From: CBDDHT01 sp965228615
Lineage (GTDB): Bacteria > Pseudomonadota > Alphaproteobacteria > Rhizobiales > Methyloligellaceae
Direction of reading: 5' to 3'
Assembly: GCA_965228615.1 (NCBI GenBank)
Contig: CBDDHT010000004.1
Coordinates: 3,100,001 to 3,164,000 of the forward strand
DNA: 64,000 bases
This document shows, one piece after another, positions 32,949 to 43,447 of this stretch. A program made the translations under genes and the position numbers. The notes under the pieces were generated by a model. The model was given only the letters and a program-made list of their open reading frames with translations, was not told the origin of the DNA and did no database searches. Position 1 is the stretch's first letter. Each line of letters opens with the position of its first letter.

Positions 32949-35900
32949 ATGCTTTTTGCCTATTTGTCCAAGTATCGCACAGTTCTCAGTTTTATATCAG
33001 CCATCTTGATTTTTTCTTTACTGGTTCAAGGTATATCCGTGCTCGCTGCCACTGAAAATCCAAATGTATTTGGATCGAACCTTATACAAAATCAACAACC
33101 AAGCGGACTTCCGAGTTTAAACGGTCAAAGTGCTTCAGAACACTTAACCAACACCGGTGCATTTGCTTACACTATACCCATCGTCACGCCTCCTGGTCGA
33201 AATGAACTAAACCCCAATCTCGCCCTTAGCTACAATTCTCAAAACAAAGACGACCATCATCTTTTTGGTTTTGGCTGGAGTCATAACATCCCTTACATCA
33301 CGCGAGATAACAAAACTGGCGTGAACAGTATGTACAACGATTTCTACTTTTCTTCATCACTATCAGGATCGTTACAGCCCAGAAGCGATGCAATAACGTC
33401 GCCCTTTCAAATTTATACGCCTGAAGTCGCTGATGCCGACATCATTGTTTACACCTTTAATTCGGATAATTCATGGACCGCTAAGGATAAGAGGGGATGG
33501 ACTTATACCTTTGGTCAAACCGATGATGCCCGATTATCGGACACGCCGAATTCAACGACAACTGCGACGTGGTATTTGGAAAAGATTGAAGATAGAAACG
33601 CAAACAACATCCATTATGAATATGATCGTGCCGGAAAACAAATATATCCCAAAGAAATATATTACACAGGACATCAAGGTGCGAATGGTGATTACAAGAT
33701 AGAGTTGGCTTATGCAAGCCGAACTCCGTTTACCAACTATTATCCTGGTTTTGAAGTAAGCACCGATCAGGTTGTGGATAACATCAACGTTTACTTCGAA
33801 GATAATTTGATCCGCCGCTACGACCTCAATCATACGATTTCGGAAGATAGTGGACGTTCATTACTCACTTCATACCAAATAACCGGTTTTGATGGAGTGG
33901 ATAGCGAAACGCTGCCGCCCGAACACTTCGAATACTCAAAGAGTAATTTTCATTTTGAAAAAGACACGTCCATTGCTGTGTATCCACCACAGTTGAATAG
34001 CTTACAATTGTTTGACAATATAAAGGAGCAGCAACCATCAACCGCAGCGGAGCTTAACGGTAATGGTATACCGGAGTTTTACTCATGGGAAGTTTTCAAT
34101 ACGGGTTCCAGCTTTGAAGACCATGGCTGGGAATATCATGCCGGTACAAATCAATGGCTCAATGTCGGAGGTGCGCGTTGGTTGTTTGAGCCGGAAAAAA
34201 GTAAGGCACTAGATCGCGATGGTGATTTTCGCCACGACACCATAGTGCTCACGTCTAGTTCACTCAACGATCTTCCGTTTTCCAATCAAGACCCTGCCAA
34301 CACTGTCAAATTCGCTGATGCGAATGGTGATGACATATCAGATGTTTTTGCGCACGAGCAGAATCTCTATTTTGGTGACATTGAAGAGGGTTGGGTCGAG
34401 TATTCCAACCCCGGCTTCAACGTGCAAATAGACATGGAGCACATCGGACAAAATAGGCTCATCGATTGGAATAGGGATGGGCTAGTCGATATACTCGATG
34501 CTAAACAGAACCGCATTATTATCAATGAAGGCCTTAAGAGCTGGAAGGATATTGGTCAACTGCCGCAGATATATTCGTTTTACGAAGATGCGCTCGAATC
34601 CGTGAGCATAACGGATGTTAATAATGATGGTATATCGGATTATATTTTTTCTTTGCGAGATAGTCCATTCGACATCAACAACATATATGTTTCGAAAATC
34701 GATCATAGTTTCGAATTAAGTGACCAAGTGTTGCCCACGAACTTGTCGCGACTCTATCAGGATGAAGAGATAATTGGTAATGGTGCATGGTTGTATGATT
34801 TTAACAATGATGGCGTTGACGATATATTTAGAGCGCGCGAGGGTGGTGTCTGGGAAGTGTGGATCAACAAAACCCAGCCAGCAGATGTTCTCGTAAATGT
34901 CCAGACCGCTCAGGGGGCATCAATCGCCACCACCTATGAGCGCACGACACAGCATCGGGATGACCAAGGTGCTTTGCGCAATCCAGACCTTTACACGCCC
35001 ATGCTTGTGGTCTCATCCATCAGTATCAACGACGGAGCTGGAGATCCAGATCACCGAACCTACAGGTATGAAAACGGTCACTTTATATTCCCTGATAACA
35101 TTCGCAAGAAGTTTGCTGGCTTTGAAGTCATCTCGGAAATCGACCATACCCGGGGTGGTCTCACCAAGACCTACTACCATCAAGGTGACGATACCAATAC
35201 CGGTCTCGGTGAACCCTCTGATCAGTACGAGTTAGCAGGTCGAATTTATAAGAAGGAATTTATCGACAACAACACTGACTCTGTGTTGAGAACTGAGTAT
35301 CAAAACTGGTCGGTCGTTGATCACTCTGTCTACAGTGGCATCCCGATGGTGGTGCTTGTCGATAAGATCAATACCAACCACTCGGATGATGGCCAAACTC
35401 GTTCTAGTGCACAAACGATGGAATGGAACGGCCGCGGCGATCTCAACAAACATACCCAATGGGGCGAAGTCAGCTATGATCCAAACACCGGGCAAATTAG
35501 CGACATTGGGGATGATTATGTTCTGGATCAGTTTACCTATAACAACAATGCCAGTACGTTATTTTTAACCCTCGTCACAGAACAAAAAACTTTCAACAAA
35601 GCTCTTGATGTTCTCAAGTGGCAGAGATCCTATTTTGATGAATTAGCGCTCTACAATGTTGCCAACGGTAATCTGACGACGTTGTCGGATTGGGACGATA
35701 ACAATAATCAATGGCTCAACCGTGATTTTGATTACAATCAACAGGGGCTCGTGATCGCTGATACTGATCCACGCGGCAACCAAACGAGTTTCCAATACGA
35801 CACCCATGAATTAGCTATAGACAGAACCATTAATGCTCTCGGTCATACCACCGACTATGATTACGACTACGCTGTTGGTAAAAGGACTAAAGTCTCCGAT

Positions 35901-38900
35901 CCCAATGGTGTCGTCCAAAGGACCGTCTTCGATCCTCTCGGACGTAAGGTTAGAGAATATCGATCTGGCCCTTCTGGTTTTCAGGTAAAAGTCGCCGAGT
36001 GGGACTACGACACGCTAGATTTGCCGTTCAAGACTACAGAGACTCGTTACCTCACTGATCAGCCGATTGAGATTGTTGAGTACCACGATGGTCTTGGGCG
36101 ATCGATACAGCGTAAAGAGGAAACCTCCCAGCCAGGTATTTATTCAACGGTCACCCGCACTTTCGATGCCCTTGGCAGGCTCCATAGTGAAACCGTGCCA
36201 TATCCAAGTAATACGGATGATTATGATGCCACAATCTACGTAGCCACCACCACAAGCTTCACTCTCCAACCATCCGAGGCTTCATCGAAAGATACTTACA
36301 ACGGCACCAGCAATCTGCCCCTCTACGGTGGTCAGACCGCTAGCTCGCTGATTGTTAGAAACATTTCACCCATCAACAAAGGCTTTTCTTATCTTCAATT
36401 CGATCTAGGAGATGCCCCTTTTGATGCCACTGAAGCTAAAATACATCTTTTCAATCAGGGGGCTCAATCACATCTCGCCGTTGGCAATCCTGAGATAGAG
36501 CTACGCCTTCCCACTGAACCATGGGGAGAAAATCTTGGCGGTTTTGGGGGACCTAACAGCGACTTCTATATGAACCTCGACGCGCCAGTAGGTCAACAAT
36601 GGTACACCATAGATATTTCAGACCTTTACAATGAGTGGACAGACGGCACACGAGAGAACTACGGCATTCTACTGGTGGCAAAAACCGGTGGTTCAACGAT
36701 TTTTGCCAGCTCCAACCACACCGACGCTACCCTCTGGCCAAAACTCGAAGTTCAATTTGACCCCTCTTCGGATCCGGTAAATAACCAAACTGTCTATGGT
36801 ACTTTTTATGAATATGACATTCTTGACCGCCCTATAAAAACAGTCCAACCCAGCGGTACTACACGTCATCAATATGATCTCTGGACCCGAACCACGACAA
36901 ACAAAAATGGAGTTCCAAAGACGTTCCATTTTGACGCTCGAGACAATCTCACCCGTGTTGATGAATATAACAGTGGGGATGTCTACAGCACGGTCTACGA
37001 CTACGACCCTCTAAATAGGCTCACTCGAATCACCGATGCAGAAGGAAATCGCAGAACCCACACCTATGACAGCCTCGGAAGGGAAGTGGCTACAACCTTG
37101 CCACACAGAATCTTCGCTTCCGTCAACCCTAAAATCATGGACTATGACAGCACGGGCAACCTGGTCAGAGAGTTGCTACCCGATGGCAAGGAAATTCTAT
37201 ACAGCTACGATGAACTTAATCGCCTAGTATCAAAAACCAATCCCAACGACCAAACCGTCGATGTCGCTTATCAGTATGATACCGGACAACATGGTATTGG
37301 TCTTTTGGCTCGCGAAGAAGCCACACATTATGCCAAGCAATACGACTACAATGAAGCAGGCACGCTTGCTCAAGAAGGCATGAGTTTCGACCACCAGCTT
37401 GCTTCAACCACCGCCCCCTCAATTCAGATCCTTGGTGATAATCCACTCATACTGACGGTTGGCGATCAGTTTCAAGACCCTGGTGCAGAGGCCACCGACC
37501 AACAAGATGGCGATATCAGCTCCTCAATCACTTCTTCCAGCTCTGTCATCGTGGAAACCGCTGGTACATACGCCGTCTACTATTCCGTCACCAACAGTGC
37601 TGACCTCACCACAGTTGCCCAACGATCCGTCATTATCGAGACTGATAGCAGCGCCAACCAGCCTCCAATTGTCACTCTCCTTGGTGATAATCCAACCACT
37701 GTCCAAGAAGGCGATGCTTTCATTGACCCGGGAGCCACAGCCTCCGATCCAGAGGATGGCGATCTGACTACTGCCATCGTCGTTTCTGGCGCGGTCGATA
37801 CGACCACGGCCGGGACTTACACGCTTACATATTCTGCTACTGACAGCCAAAGCCAAACCGCAGAGGATCAGCGTACCGTCCTCGTCGAGGAGGTAGTCCC
37901 AGATCCAGATCCCGAGCCTGGTGCCAACACCCATTCACTCTCGGTTAGTGACAACACTGGCCTTATGTCTGCGACGGATTATACGGCGGTCTCAGGTGGC
38001 AACGCTATGACCGTTGAACTCTGGATCAACACATCAGGCGGCAATAGCCAACCTTCACTTCCAATCTCAGTCAATGATGGAGCCGCTTCCACCTTCCATA
38101 TCGTCAATAGTCCCGTGGGCTACAAATTCGCTGTTCAGACCGACACCGGCTTCTACGAAAGCGCAGCCATTCCGACCGCCTCCGTTGAAGATGGTACCTG
38201 GCACCATGTCGCTGGTGTTTATGACGGTTCAGATGTTCGCATCTATCTTGATGGTCTTCCGCAGGGAAGTGATGTTGCCGCTAATGGCACCATTAACAGT
38301 GACAATCCAACAAAGCTCGGCATCAATATGCGCGTGCCTGCTTCCGGTTCACCACAGCTTTTCCTGTCTGATGCCAAGATCGACGAGATCCGTATCTGGG
38401 ATATTGCGCGCAGCCAGACCCAGATTGCCGACAACAAGGACGCAGAACTCGCTGGATCAGAAGACAATCTCATAAGCTACTGGCAGCTGGACAACGACGG
38501 TACCGATACCGCCGGCTCTTACGATCTCACCGATTATGGAACACCGAGCTATCTGACCGAACCAGCCTTCTCAGACAGCTCCTCATCTGGAGGATCATCA
38601 GGTGGTGGATCAGGTAGCAGTGGTGGTTCCGGCAACCCAACTTCTGCCAACACCCATTCACTCTCGGTTAGTGACAACACTGGCCTTATGTCTGCGACGG
38701 ATTATACGGCGGTCTCAGGTGGCAACGCTATGACCGTTGAACTCTGGATCAACACATCAGGCGGCAATAGCCAACCTTCACTTCCAATCTCAGTCAATGA
38801 TGGAGCCGCTTCCACCTTCCATATCGTCAATAGTCCCGTGGGCTACAAATTCGCTGTTCAGACCGACACCGGCTTCTACGAAAGCGCAGCCATTCCGACC

Positions 38901-41702
38901 GCCTCCGTTGAAGATGGTACCTGGCACCATGTCGCTGGTGTTTATGACGGTTCAGATGTTCGCATCTATCTTGATGGTCTTCCGCAGGGAAGTGATGTTG
39001 CCGCTAATGGCACCATTAACAGTGACAATCCAACAAAGCTCGGCATCAATATGCGCGTGCCTGCTTCCGGTTCACCACAGCTTTTCCTGTCTGATGCCAA
39101 GATCGACGAGATCCGTATCTGGGATATTGCGCGCAGCCAGACCCAGATTGCCGACAACAAGGACGCAGAACTCGCTGGATCAGAAGACAATCTCATAAGC
39201 TACTGGCAGCTGGACAACGACGGTACCGATACCGCCGGCTCTTACGATCTCACCGATTATGGAACACCGAGCTATCTGACCGAACCAGCCTTCTCAGACA
39301 GCTCCTCATCTGGAGGATCATCAGGTGGTGGATCAGGTAGCAGTGGTGGTTCCGGCAACCCAACTTCTGCCAACACCCATTCACTCTCGGTTAGTGACAA
39401 CACTGGCCTTATGTCTGCGACGGATTATACGGCGGTCTCAGGTGGCAACGCTATGACCGTTGAACTCTGGATCAACACATCAGGCGGCAATAGCCAACCT
39501 TCACTTCCAATCTCAGTCAATGATGGAGCCGCTTCCACCTTCCATATCGTCAATAGTCCCGTGGGCTACAAATTCGCTGTTCAGACCGACACCGGCTTCT
39601 ACGAAAGCGCAGCCATTCCGACCGCCTCCGTTGAAGATGGTACCTGGCACCATGTCGCTGGTGTTTATGACGGTTCAGATGTTCGCATCTATCTTGATGG
39701 TCTTCCGCAGGGAAGTGATGTTGCCGCTAATGGCACCATTAACAGTGACAATCCAACAAAGCTCGGCATCAATATGCGCGTGCCTGCTTCCGGTTCACCA
39801 CAGCTTTTCCTGTCTGATGCCAAGATCGACGAGATCCGTATCTGGGATATTGCGCGCAGCCAGACCCAGATTGCCGACAACAAGGACGCAGAACTCGCTG
39901 GATCAGAAGACAATCTCATAAGCTACTGGCAGCTGGACAACGACGGTACCGATACCGCCGGCTCTTACGATCTCACCGATTATGGAACACCGAGTTATGT
40001 CACAAACTCGGCATTTTCCTTCACAATCTTCAAAACTATCTTTGCTCAGGAAACTACCCACGAGCCGGAATATCTAACCAAGTATGACTATTCAGAATAT
40101 GGAGCCCTCACCGACATCACCTATCCTGACAATGTACCACTCAGCTATACATACAATCGTGCTGGCACTATCGATTCCATCAGTCTCGGAACCACCAGTA
40201 TTCTCACATCATCGAGTTACAACCACATTGGTCAGGTAACTGAACGCCAACATGCTAACGGTATCGTCGAAGCCTACGAGTACGATCCTACTCATCAGTT
40301 CCGCTTATCGCGCAAAACCGCCTATCTCGGCAACGATGTCTTGCAGGACTTGTCACTCACACTCGACCCCGAGGGCAATCCAACAGTCATTAGCGATAGT
40401 GGGGAAGTGGTGCCGCAAACCATCGTAGCCCAATATGACGATCTGGATCGCCTCATTCGTTCTGACATAACCGTTGGCGTGAATACCGATATTCACGAGT
40501 TTGTTTACTCTCCGATTGGCAACATTCTTTCTTACAACAGTCAATCTTACAGCTATGACGATGACCGCCATCCACATGCGGCGACTTCATACGAGGGTAC
40601 AGCCACCGACTATAACTACGACCCAAATGGCAATCTCATCTCAACCACAAACAGTAGTGAGGATCGAACCTACCACCGCGACGCATTCGACAGGCTTTCT
40701 CAAATCAACCTAGATGGCGATGCTATCTTTTCCGCTACCTACAATGGAGATCGGCAGCGCGTAGCAAAATCCTCGCCCGATAGTGATACCGTCCATTACT
40801 TAAATCGATACGTTGAGATTGATGGCGAAACCATCAAACGTCAGGTATTTTCTGGCGTTCACCGCGTAGCCACTTTGCAAGGGGACATAGCAAGCCATCG
40901 CATTCAAGATCCTCTCTTGAGCGCGTCCATCCTCACTGATGATAATGGTGAGGTTACCTCTAGCGGAACTTACAGCCCATTCGGGCTACCGTCTGGCTCG
41001 ATTGGTGATCGATATACATTCACCGATCAAGAAGCCGACGCATCATCCGACCTTATGTATTTTGATAGCCGCTATTACGATCCAAATTTGCGTCAATTTG
41101 TTTCAGCCGACCCGTGGTTTGGCGACCAGATACGCCCACGTTCCCTGAACAAGTATGCATATGCTGTCAACAATCCCTACCGATATGTCGATCCCAGTGG
41201 TGAAAACCCACTCTCAGCATTTATGACGGGGTATCGCATTCATTCCGCAGTTTCCGACCCTCAGTTTATAGTTGAAACGGGTCAGGCCGTGGATATCCTC
41301 GCAAATCAAAGCTACCTGTTTTCAGAAGCGATAGACCACCCTTACATAACCTCCGCCAGTCTCGCCGTTACAATTCCTGCCACGGCCTCACTAGCAAGTA
41401 CCGCTGGCTTTTACTTCGGCAGTGCTTTTTTGAGCAACATGGTAGCAGAGCAGACTCTCACTCGCATCTTGACAGGGACTGCTTATTCTTATCTAGCCGC
41501 GAAATCCGCAACATCAATTGACGACTATATCCACACATCTATTGCACTATCAGAAGCCCAGCTCCCTGTTCAAGACGGCACTCTTCATCTATTCGACACT
41601 GGTACGATGATCCTCGATCCGATCATACCCGAATATATCTCTGCCGCTCTAGATCTGATACAACTTGAAATAGATGCCCTAAATGCTATAAAGAATCAGT
41701 AA
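32949..41702 (+). CDS. Giant secreted RHS/SpvB-type polymorphic protein with DUF5011 and three LamG domains
   Basis: 2,917 residues. A signal peptide covers about 1-33 (LIFSLLVQGISVLAA). A SpvB-like TcB N-terminal domain is followed by VCBS/FG-GAP calcium-type repeats (DANGDDISDVF, DVNNDGISDYIF), then YD/RHS repeats. Around 1100-1275 is a DNRLRE-like carbohydrate-associated region. Two DUF5011/bacterial Ig-like domains (about 1489-1650) and three LamG/concanavalin-like domains (about 1660-2350) interrupt the RHS barrel. Near 2704 the RHS core YFDSRYYDPNLRQFVSADPW closes it, leaving a ~165-residue tail that should be the variable, possibly toxic, module. It probably acts at the cell surface or in contact-dependent competition. 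The tail's activity is not recognisable. Confidence 0.9.
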   Translation: MLFAYLSKYRTVLSFISAILIFSLLVQGISVLAATENPNVFGSNLIQNQQPSGLPSLNGQSASEHLTNTGAFAYTIPIVTPPGRNELNPNLALSYNSQNKDDHHLFGFGWSHNIPYITRDNKTGVNSMYNDFYFSSSLSGSLQPRSDAITSPFQIYTPEVADADIIVYTFNSDNSWTAKDKRGWTYTFGQTDDARLSDTPNSTTTATWYLEKIEDRNANNIHYEYDRAGKQIYPKEIYYTGHQGANGDYKIELAYASRTPFTNYYPGFEVSTDQVVDNINVYFEDNLIRRYDLNHTISEDSGRSLLTSYQITGFDGVDSETLPPEHFEYSKSNFHFEKDTSIAVYPPQLNSLQLFDNIKEQQPSTAAELNGNGIPEFYSWEVFNTGSSFEDHGWEYHAGTNQWLNVGGARWLFEPEKSKALDRDGDFRHDTIVLTSSSLNDLPFSNQDPANTVKFADANGDDISDVFAHEQNLYFGDIEEGWVEYSNPGFNVQIDMEHIGQNRLIDWNRDGLVDILDAKQNRIIINEGLKSWKDIGQLPQIYSFYEDALESVSITDVNNDGISDYIFSLRDSPFDINNIYVSKIDHSFELSDQVLPTNLSRLYQDEEIIGNGAWLYDFNNDGVDDIFRAREGGVWEVWINKTQPADVLVNVQTAQGASIATTYERTTQHRDDQGALRNPDLYTPMLVVSSISINDGAGDPDHRTYRYENGHFIFPDNIRKKFAGFEVISEIDHTRGGLTKTYYHQGDDTNTGLGEPSDQYELAGRIYKKEFIDNNTDSVLRTEYQNWSVVDHSVYSGIPMVVLVDKINTNHSDDGQTRSSAQTMEWNGRGDLNKHTQWGEVSYDPNTGQISDIGDDYVLDQFTYNNNASTLFLTLVTEQKTFNKALDVLKWQRSYFDELALYNVANGNLTTLSDWDDNNNQWLNRDFDYNQQGLVIADTDPRGNQTSFQYDTHELAIDRTINALGHTTDYDYDYAVGKRTKVSDPNGVVQRTVFDPLGRKVREYRSGPSGFQVKVAEWDYDTLDLPFKTTETRYLTDQPIEIVEYHDGLGRSIQRKEETSQPGIYSTVTRTFDALGRLHSETVPYPSNTDDYDATIYVATTTSFTLQPSEASSKDTYNGTSNLPLYGGQTASSLIVRNISPINKGFSYLQFDLGDAPFDATEAKIHLFNQGAQSHLAVGNPEIELRLPTEPWGENLGGFGGPNSDFYMNLDAPVGQQWYTIDISDLYNEWTDGTRENYGILLVAKTGGSTIFASSNHTDATLWPKLEVQFDPSSDPVNNQTVYGTFYEYDILDRPIKTVQPSGTTRHQYDLWTRTTTNKNGVPKTFHFDARDNLTRVDEYNSGDVYSTVYDYDPLNRLTRITDAEGNRRTHTYDSLGREVATTLPHRIFASVNPKIMDYDSTGNLVRELLPDGKEILYSYDELNRLVSKTNPNDQTVDVAYQYDTGQHGIGLLAREEATHYAKQYDYNEAGTLAQEGMSFDHQLASTTAPSIQILGDNPLILTVGDQFQDPGAEATDQQDGDISSSITSSSSVIVETAGTYAVYYSVTNSADLTTVAQRSVIIETDSSANQPPIVTLLGDNPTTVQEGDAFIDPGATASDPEDGDLTTAIVVSGAVDTTTAGTYTLTYSATDSQSQTAEDQRTVLVEEVVPDPDPEPGANTHSLSVSDNTGLMSATDYTAVSGGNAMTVELWINTSGGNSQPSLPISVNDGAASTFHIVNSPVGYKFAVQTDTGFYESAAIPTASVEDGTWHHVAGVYDGSDVRIYLDGLPQGSDVAANGTINSDNPTKLGINMRVPASGSPQLFLSDAKIDEIRIWDIARSQTQIADNKDAELAGSEDNLISYWQLDNDGTDTAGSYDLTDYGTPSYLTEPAFSDSSSSGGSSGGGSGSSGGSGNPTSANTHSLSVSDNTGLMSATDYTAVSGGNAMTVELWINTSGGNSQPSLPISVNDGAASTFHIVNSPVGYKFAVQTDTGFYESAAIPTASVEDGTWHHVAGVYDGSDVRIYLDGLPQGSDVAANGTINSDNPTKLGINMRVPASGSPQLFLSDAKIDEIRIWDIARSQTQIADNKDAELAGSEDNLISYWQLDNDGTDTAGSYDLTDYGTPSYLTEPAFSDSSSSGGSSGGGSGSSGGSGNPTSANTHSLSVSDNTGLMSATDYTAVSGGNAMTVELWINTSGGNSQPSLPISVNDGAASTFHIVNSPVGYKFAVQTDTGFYESAAIPTASVEDGTWHHVAGVYDGSDVRIYLDGLPQGSDVAANGTINSDNPTKLGINMRVPASGSPQLFLSDAKIDEIRIWDIARSQTQIADNKDAELAGSEDNLISYWQLDNDGTDTAGSYDLTDYGTPSYVTNSAFSFTIFKTIFAQETTHEPEYLTKYDYSEYGALTDITYPDNVPLSYTYNRAGTIDSISLGTTSILTSSSYNHIGQVTERQHANGIVEAYEYDPTHQFRLSRKTAYLGNDVLQDLSLTLDPEGNPTVISDSGEVVPQTIVAQYDDLDRLIRSDITVGVNTDIHEFVYSPIGNILSYNSQSYSYDDDRHPHAATSYEGTATDYNYDPNGNLISTTNSSEDRTYHRDAFDRLSQINLDGDAIFSATYNGDRQRVAKSSPDSDTVHYLNRYVEIDGETIKRQVFSGVHRVATLQGDIASHRIQDPLLSASILTDDNGEVTSSGTYSPFGLPSGSIGDRYTFTDQEADASSDLMYFDSRYYDPNLRQFVSADPWFGDQIRPRSLNKYAYAVNNPYRYVDPSGENPLSAFMTGYRIHSAVSDPQFIVETGQAVDILANQSYLFSEAIDHPYITSASLAVTIPATASLASTAGFYFGSAFLSNMVAEQTLTRILTGTAYSYLAAKSATSIDDYIHTSIALSEAQLPVQDGTLHLFDTGTMILDPIIPEYISAALDLIQLEIDALNAIKNQ
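37923..39994. repeat. Three tandem DNA repeats (723-bp period) encoding LamG domains
   Basis: Units 37923-38645, 38646-39368 and 39369-39994 appear identical base for base. The third diverges after 39994 where the protein returns to RHS sequence. Each encodes a LamG domain; the first two end in a Gly/Ser linker (SSSGGSSGGGSGSSGGSGNP). Identity at silent sites points to very recent amplification or gene conversion. Confidence 0.93.
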
Positions 41703-41715
41703 ATAATATCCAATT

Positions 41716-41973
41716 ATGATTGTTGAACTGTTTATAACATCGACGATATTGTTATTATGCCTCTCGCTTGGTGTTTACTTGTTATATTCGGAGCTGAAGC
41801 CTGCTGTCACCGAGCGACACTTGGCATGGATAAATAGCAAGCTTACAAATTCTCCTGTAAACGATACGTCATCAGCAAAGCATTTGTATCACTCATTCAA
41901 GCAATTGCTATTCTTGGCGACCTTATTCGTCGTATTTATTACCATAGCGCGTATTTACAACATTTTCTTTTAA
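41716..41973 (+). CDS. Small two-helix membrane protein after RHS gene
   Basis: 85 residues with hydrophobic segments at the N-terminus (LFITSTILLLCLSLGVYLLY) and C-terminus (LLFLATLFVVFITIARIYNI) around a polar middle. It begins 13 bases after the RHS stop on the same strand. RHS toxins are normally followed by an immunity gene, so this or the next gene is a candidate; there is no sequence proof. Confidence 0.55.
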   Translation: MIVELFITSTILLLCLSLGVYLLYSELKPAVTERHLAWINSKLTNSPVNDTSSAKHLYHSFKQLLFLATLFVVFITIARIYNIFF

Positions 41974-41981
41974 TTCGATAC

Positions 41982-42566
41982 ATGTTAATAATTCATCTAG
42001 AAGTTTTCTTTTTGATTGCTCTTGTGGCTTATGCTGCATACATGATAACTCGGTATATTATAATACTCCCCACTCGTATTATATTTTCGCATCACCGCGC
42101 AGACATCGCAGCGTCCTTTGCAACAATTCTGTCGTCTGTTGTAATCGTTACAACAACATCCAGTTTACTAATGCAAATAACGCAAGATAACGCTGCGATC
42201 AGTCAGACGATTCTCACATTTTTTACGATGTTATTTTTATATGTACTCTATTTTGCACAGTCGGGTACCGCGTACCGCACGGCGTCCAAATTTCCTCCTC
42301 AGCAGGCTCTGAAAATACGAAAAGATGCACATTTGCTACATCAACTAAGTTTCCTTACCCCAGGTTTGTTTCTACTCGTTATATCATTGTCACCCATTGC
42401 TCAATTACCAATCGTAGAACCATTCTCTTTGTTGCTTGTTGATTTCAGCGAAACCTATCTAGGAAAATTTGTTGCATACACTTTCGGATTTTTCGCTAGT
42501 GTATTCGTTGTACTGGTTATTTACAGTCAATTACGCATTATCTTCAGATTCGATGTGCAAAAATAA
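41982..42566 (+). CDS. Four-helix membrane protein after RHS gene
   Basis: 194 residues with about four membrane segments (VFFLIALVAYAAYMITRYII; FATILSSVVIVTTTSSLLM; TILTFFTMLFLYVLYF; FVAYTFGFFASVFVVLVIYS) and a short soluble loop. It starts eight bases after the previous small membrane gene, so both are probably read with the RHS gene. Not recognised. Candidate immunity or export partner. The low G+C is even more marked here than around the RHS gene. Confidence 0.55.
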   Translation: MLIIHLEVFFLIALVAYAAYMITRYIIILPTRIIFSHHRADIAASFATILSSVVIVTTTSSLLMQITQDNAAISQTILTFFTMLFLYVLYFAQSGTAYRTASKFPPQQALKIRKDAHLLHQLSFLTPGLFLLVISLSPIAQLPIVEPFSLLLVDFSETYLGKFVAYTFGFFASVFVVLVIYSQLRIIFRFDVQK

Positions 42567-42702
42567 AATTGTAAACCCTATAAGCATAAGCGTGACGACT
42601 TCAGAACAATAGGTCGAACGGTAAATTGATTATTGTTCGAATTGAACGGCCCGGCATCGAGCGCTACGTCAAATTGGCAATTTGCTATAATTAGGCGCAG
42701 AT

Positions 42703-43263
42703 ATGCGTTCTAAAAATCAACAAAATAAAATACAATTGTATAGCGAGGGAAGGCATCTAAATCCCGATTATATAGAGTTAATAAAATACTACGCGGTTTT
42801 GATTGCTGTGGCGATATTAGCATTATTTCTCGACTATACGTTTTTATCAAGCGTTGGAAGAGTGATCATCGGTATAATCATCGCTATTCTGATTTTTCGG
42901 TTATTTCGGGCTCTCCTGCTCAAAATACGACTGAATGTGGAAAATATAGTCATCTTCGAAGATCGATTTCTCGGTCTCCCGACCACCATCCCCATCAACA
43001 TGATAACTGACCTTGACCGACAACCACGTTGGCTCACCGATGATAGTGATCTTGTCATCACCTACAAACGGAATACTCGATATCGACAAGTTCGTGTCCG
43101 TGAACTTCTATATGGTACCGACCCTCTCAAAACTCTCGTCCGCCATGTCAAGGCGCTCAATAGTGATGTTGTCATTCACCGTCACTATGATCGATTGCTA
43201 AAACAAAGCTCTCTGGACGAAGCTGTATTTTTAGATATCCACGCAGATGCGAAAGTAATTTAG
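42703..43263 (+). CDS. Membrane protein with PH-like C-terminal domain
   Basis: 186 residues: two adjacent membrane helices near residues 27-66 (YYAVLIAVAILALFLDYTFL; VIIGIIIAILIFRLFRALLL), then a basic beta-rich domain (VIFEDRFLGLPTTIPINMIT; DLVITYKRNTRYRQVRVREL) resembling bacterial PH-like domains. A TGCTATAAT extended -10 box ends 11 bases before the ATG, giving a very short leader with no ribosome-binding site. Function unknown. Confidence 0.55.
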   Translation: MRSKNQQNKIQLYSEGRHLNPDYIELIKYYAVLIAVAILALFLDYTFLSSVGRVIIGIIIAILIFRLFRALLLKIRLNVENIVIFEDRFLGLPTTIPINMITDLDRQPRWLTDDSDLVITYKRNTRYRQVRVRELLYGTDPLKTLVRHVKALNSDVVIHRHYDRLLKQSSLDEAVFLDIHADAKVI

Positions 43264-43388
43264 AAACTGATCCATTATCCGATAAATTATTAGTATCGGC
43301 CGCCAATGATAGGGAATGTAGAACGACACGAATCATTGTGCCTGGAATCCAACCATCACCGGCAACAAGAGATTTATCAATTCAGACA

Positions 43389-43420
43389 TAAAAAGAGCCG
43401 ACGCAAGAAGCGACGGCTCT
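43389..43420 (-). terminator. Rho-independent terminator (minus strand)
   Basis: On the minus strand AGAGCCG-T-CGC pairs with GCG-T-CGGCTCT (one T-T mismatch) and is followed by five T residues. It lies 28 bases after the stop of the 43448-43948 gene. Confidence 0.8.
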
Positions 43421-43447
43421 ATCGGTGGGGTACAGACCCCTAGTGTT

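Noticed and set aside
38014..39921. Three identical 153-codon frames in the LamG repeats
   Set aside because: They are out-of-frame shadows of the repeated LamG coding sequence, identical only because the DNA repeats are.
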